NCBI GenBank assembly: GCA_009363875.1
Contig: CM018687.1
Coordinates: 22,699,764 to 22,763,763, forward strand
Source of the DNA: Mikania micrantha
Taxonomy: Eukaryota > Streptophyta > Magnoliopsida > Asterales > Asteraceae
DNA length: 64,000 nt
Reading direction: 5' to 3'
Shown here in pieces: positions 59,577 to 64,000 of the stretch; position 1 is the stretch's first letter, and each line of letters opens with the position of its first letter. The notes beneath the pieces were generated by a model that had not been told where the DNA came from, searched no databases, and saw only the letters and a list, made by a program, of their open reading frames with translations. Both the position numbers and the translations under genes were made by a program.

Positions 59577-62408
59577 ATGGCTGAGATGTTTTCTGCTGTA
59601 GCTAGTCAAAATTCTAAGATACAAAGTATTTTGATTAGTGAAACTGAGTCTGGAAGCACAAACAAAGTTCCAAAATTACTTGATTTGACAGATTATGAGA
59701 ACCGGTAGGGTAAATTTGTGACACATCTCAATGGAACTGACACTAATCTGTGGGAAAGAATTTTGTCACCTTATGAAATACCTAAGGTGGTAGGGACATA
59801 TTTGGATCAAACCCTTGAGAGATTGGATGTTGATCAACGAAAGAAATACGATTCTGAGAAGAAAGCTTATTGGATATTGAGCCAAGCAATTCCTAATCAG
59901 ATACTTCATCAATTTGATGAGCACAAAACCTCATATGGCTTGTGGAATGCTTTGAAAGCGAGAATTGAGTGTAATACTAAATTTAAGAAGATGAAAGCCA
60001 CTGATATACGCAAAGAGTTTGAAAATTTCAACTTTATTGGAAATGAGATTCTTGAAGCTTTAATAACCAGATATAGGCATTTGTTGACTGAAGTTAGGAA
60101 GTGTGAGATTGAGTATACCGAAGAGGAGAAGATAGATTGTTTTGCAGATGCGTTGCCCGAAAGATGGAACTCATTGGTGCTGATTTTGAGAGAAAATTTA
60201 CCGGGAATGACTTTGGTGGAGTTTATTCAAAAACTAGAAGAACAGAAAATGAAAGATAAGAGAAAAGCACGTAGAGTTAATGTTACTCAAGATCCTTCTC
60301 TCTATAGTGCATCTGTGGTTACACCTCCTATTTCTTCTTCAAAGATCCAAACAACTTTTGTTTCTAGTACTGCTGATAATACTTGTGCACCTTCTGCATC
60401 TGCTAGTTCTAGTTCATCTTATTCTTTGAATGAGAAGAAGTCTGACTCTACAACAAATCATGTTCAGTTAAATACAACAAATTTTGGAAAAGTAATTGTG
60501 GAGGCTGTTCGAGATCATATGTCAATTTTATCATGTGTAGTCAGTGCTTATGATGAACAGACAGCAGGAAAGATTGGAAACTCAAATCTTACTTTTGAAG
60601 ATTATGAGCAAATTGATGATGATGAGATGGAGTTGGTTGACACTCAATGGGCATTGGCAAGTGCAATCAGAAGAATCAATAGATATGAAAAGAAAACTGG
60701 GAAGAAATTCACTTTTGATCGAAATACCAAGTTTGGATTTAATCCAAAGGCCACACAATGTTACAATTGTGGTGAGTTAGGCCATTTTGCTAAAGAATGC
60801 AAAAATACGAAGAAGCAAGGAAATTTAAACCCTTTCAAGCCAAAAGAAGCTTATCAGAAGAAGAAAGAAAAGCCTGAAGAGTCGTCAAAAGCTTTAGTAA
60901 GTCAAGCTGATGAAGGATATGATTAGAGAAAGCAATATGATGAGTTAATGGGTGCATTCATGGCTTCTTTGGATGAAGACACAGGCAAAGGCAAAGGCAA
61001 AGAAAAGGTTGATGAGGTAAATGCGGATCTTTTAGAGATCATTGATAAATTGAAAGAAATGAATGCTCAGTTGACTGCTGAACTAGTAGAGTGCACTGAA
61101 GCCGACAAGAAGTTAGTTTCAAGAGAAAAGCTTTCGATAAAAAGATCATTGATTTAGGCAAAGAAAATTAAGAGTTAAAAATTAAAGTTTTGCAAAATAA
61201 TCATGCAGTTTCGGTGCATCTTGAATCAGTGCAAAAGTTGAAAGTTGATTTATCAGCAGCAAGAGCAGAAGCAAAAATGAACAAGAGCAAGCTGGAGAAT
61301 TATCAGAATTCTCAGTATGTCATCGATTACTTTGCTGCCATGCAAAGATCATCAAATGATACTACCGGCTTGGGTTTTCATTCTGTACCACCTCCTTTCA
61401 GCTATGTTTCTAGACCACAAATTGATCCGAATTTGGATGTTCATCATGTTTCTTTGAATGAACGTGTGTCTGAACAAGTGGTTGAGAATGCTAGAGGTTC
61501 ATCATCTGATGAAAATGTGTCTCTTGATAGTGATGCTCCTGTCATTGAAGATATCACTGAATCAGAATATCCATCTGATATTTTGAGACAGAATGGTTAT
61601 TAAGTTAAAAATGTTGATAAAAAGAGTCTAAAGTCTCAGAAGTCAAAAGCTGTGATGAAACTGCTGAGAAGGTGGTGATGAAACCCAATCTAGTTTTCAA
61701 ACTAGTGATAAAAGCCAAAACAACCACTACTCTTAAACCGATTGTGTATGTAAAGTCATCTACTACACATCAAGGAGAGTCTAGTGGCATTTTCAAAAGC
61801 AAAATGTGATTTCCAAAAAGGTTGTTAAAGTGGATTGTTTCTTTGATAAGTTTGGGGTTGGACATAAAGAAAAATAAAAGAATTTTCAAAATCAAGTGAG
61901 TAATTCAAAGATAAAATCAACTGGTTTGAGAAACAGATTCTCATCTGCAAAGGTTGTTTCTAAACCATTTAGTTCATCTAAGTATTATGATGAATCAAAA
62001 CCAAAGAATCATCTGCAAAGAAAATGATACATATGTGGTAAATTTGGTCATTTGATTTCTGATTGTGATTTGGATGTCACTTCTACTGATTGCAGCAGCT
62101 TTAGGTCTTTTACACCAAGAGAAATACGAAATTGTTTTACTTGTTGTGGCAAAGGACATATTTCTGCTAATTGTCCAAACAACAAAATCAGGAAGAATTC
62201 GGATGATGAGAGTTGGGTGAATAGGTCAAGTGAAAGGACTAGGAAAGTTAAACCTAGTGAAGATGAAATGAGAGTTCTTCGAAAATTTGATCCTGACTGT
62301 GTTTGGGTGAAAGAAGAAAATAATCTGAAGAAACGAGTTTTTGATAACAAAAGAAATGTGAAAAAGCTTGTGAAACTGGTGACATCATCTGATGATGATT
62401 TTTTTTGA
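59577..62408 (+). pseudogene. Copia-C gag
   Basis: The start chosen is ATG 59577 (Met-Ala-Glu-Met-Phe). The frame is open to 60926 except for TAG 59706, and it continues after TAG 60924; both stops fall where related gag proteins have Trp. The UBN2-type domain (KKYDSEKKAYWILSQAIPNQ, LWNALKARIECN, ADALPERWNSLVLIL) is followed by CYNCGELGHFAKEC (from 60759). After a frameshift near 61140 come coiled coil and GLGFHSVPPPFSY. A second knuckle near 62029 has lost its first Cys to a TGA, and a third is CFTCCGKGHISANC (about 62130-62175). The frame breaks again at a T run near 62400. Confidence 0.88.
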
Positions 62409-64000
62409 TAATGTTTCTTCAAATCCGTTTCAAAACAACATTGTAAATCCAAATCTTTTTGGAAACTAAAAAATGGGTCAGGTGATCAAAGTTCTGGGAA
62501 AGAAGATGGTAACAGTGATGATGGGTCTTCGAGTAGATCATCACAACAGGATGGCAGGGGTCCATTCAGGGAGACTCGACGCCGAAATGGAGGGGGTCAT
62601 CCCTTTTGACACTGATAAGTTTTTAATTTATTGTGCAGGTTGCATCCATGGGCCATATCAATAGTCGTTGGATTGTTGATAGTGGATGTTCCCGGTACAT
62701 GACTGGAGAGTTGAATCTGTTGAGAGATTTCAAGTTGATCAAAGGCAGTTATGTTAACTTTGCAGGAGACAAAGGATGTCAAATTACTGGGTTGGGTAGT
62801 TTGATGAATGGAAAGATTTCATTTGATAATGTTAATTTCTGCAAAGAATTAACTAACAATTTGTTAAGTGTTTCACAGATTTGTGATAAAGGATATAAAG
62901 TGATGTTCGACAAAGACATGTGTTATGTACTTAAGCAAGGATTTCAGATTCCTAAGGAGTGGATTCTGATGACTGTTGATCGGAGCAAGGATTTGTATGT
63001 GCTTGATATGGCGAAGGCGGAGACGGTGACTAAAGTGGAGATATGTCTGGTGTCTAAGGCAACTGAGCAAGATACACGTTCTTGGCACAGACGGATGGGG
63101 CATATTCATATTAGGAAGATGAATCATCTTGTGCTCAATAATTTAGTTGAGGGTGTACCGTTAAACATTTTAAACTTCCAGATGTGTGTGTGTCATGTAA
63201 AAATGGTAAACATAAAAGGAAGTCTCATAAAACAAAGAAAATATTTTTCATTGATATGCCACTTGAACTTCTTCACATGGATTCGTTTGGACCTACCAAT
63301 GTGAAAAGTATAAGTGGTGAATCGTATTGTTTTGTGGTGACTGATGACTTTTCTAGATTTTCATGGGTCATGTTCTTAAAGCATAAATCAGATACTTATG
63401 AAAATTTTGTGTTGTTGATTAATAGGTTGGAGACATTGTATAAGTTGAGAGTGAGAAGAGTAAGATTAGATAATGGGACTGAGTTTAAGAATCACCAAAT
63501 GGAGGAATTTTGCATTTCCAAAGGCATTCAACAGCAATTTAGTGCACCGTATGAACCTCAGATGAATGGTGTAGCTGAAACAAAGAACAGAACGTTAATT
63601 GAGTGTGCGAGAATAATGCTAGCTGATTCTAAACTTCCCATTACATTCTGGAGTGAAGCTGTGGCTACAACTTGTTTTACTCTTAACAGAGTTTTGATTG
63701 TTAAAAGACAAAATAAAACATGCTATGCTATGAATTGCTTCAGAATCAAAAGCCTAATTTGGAACACTTGGAACCTTTGGGGCTCCTTGTACCATGCTTA
63801 AGAAAGATTCAAAATTCAATTCTAAAGTTGAAGAGGGTTTCTTTCTTGGCTACAGTCTTCCTAACAAACGTGTGTTTAATAAACGTACGGGTGTTGTGGA
63901 ATTATGGTATCATGTGGATGTTCAAAGACATACACCTATACCAGACGGAAAAGGACTAGATTGGCTTTTTGATTATAACAAACTGTTTGAGTCTTTTAAT
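62409..64000 (+). pseudogene. Copia-C protease and integrase (runs off the window)
   Basis: Protease DSGCSRYMTG (Asp codon 62678-62680), then GAG-pre-integrase (LLSVSQICDKGYKVMF, SWHRRMGHIHIRKM). A frameshift near 63170 moves to the integrase core: HMDSFGPTN (first Asp), DNGTEFKN (second Asp), GVAETKNRT (Glu). The catalytic triad is present. A second frameshift near 63720 moves to the C-terminal part (GYSLPNKR, GLDWLFDYNKLF) up to the window end. Two frameshifts make this copy inactive, but its core is the best preserved of the three copia integrases. Confidence 0.9.

Larger units (their letters stand above)
58525..64000 (+). mobile_element. Copia-C: 5' part of a Sirevirus-like Ty1/copia element
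   Basis: 5' LTR, PBS, long leader, gag, protease and integrase in plus-strand order; RT and the 3' LTR lie beyond the window. It is inserted in Gypsy-C gag. Gag layout (a GLGFHSVPPPFSY-type motif, coiled coil, several knuckles) is shared with Copia-A and Copia-B. Confidence 0.92.

Noticed and set aside
59718..59720. GTG start for Copia-C gag
   Set aside because: The frame continues upstream through a single TAG to ATG 59577 with conserved gag N-terminal sequence.

Overview
The window is AT-rich plant nuclear DNA dominated by nested, decayed LTR retrotransposons. A eudicot, most likely in the daisy family (Asteraceae), is suggested by the style of the Ty1/copia elements (Sirevirus-like, with an extra 3' gene), the chromovirus-type and Athila-type Ty3/gypsy elements, and the GGGGTGTGACA-ended LTR-like repeats. 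The family assignment is from memory of such repeats, not from a search. No rRNA, tRNA or CRISPR array was seen, and only one probable host gene.

Layout. 1-1623: LTR-like repeat containing five ~81-bp units, each with a hairpin. 1624 to ~12130: Copia-A, minus strand, without LTRs, split by another LTR-like repeat (9275-11001). ~12146-14338 and 30782-31328: two halves of a Ty3/gypsy chromovirus pol (Gypsy-B, plus strand), separated by the 16.4-kb Copia-B (14339-30781, minus strand, both LTRs, PBS, PPT, 5-bp target duplication ACTGG). 31329-33329: probable Gypsy-B 3' LTR. 34540-35347: Helitron-like element. 36231-37655: a two-exon host gene for a 76-residue protein. 38892-39427: hAT-type non-autonomous element with 8-bp target duplication. 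39766-41772: Harbinger-like element holding a solo LTR (40259-41443, duplication GAAAC). 42071-54676: nearly complete Athila-type element (plus strand) with env-like gene. 55406-55852: second Helitron-like element of the same family. About 56150-58524: LTR-like repeat and gypsy gag remnant, interrupted at 58525 by Copia-C (plus strand), which runs off the window end in integrase.

No autonomous element in the window looks functional: all have stops, frameshifts or deletions. The host gene is the one reading frame that looks intact.

The most interesting pattern is regulatory. In three elements with an extra gene downstream of pol (Copia-A, Copia-B, Athila) there are signs that the extra gene has its own transcription or splicing unit: TATA and GCCCA boxes, or donor/acceptor pairs of about 460 nt. 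In each, the palindromic or repeat motif typical of that element's LTR or gag leader appears again just upstream of the extra gene. The motif is different in each element (ATCGATACT/AGTATCGAT; CATTCGCAAATG-like; TGTCGCGTAACGCGACA). This was read by eye and needs alignment and RNA data to confirm.
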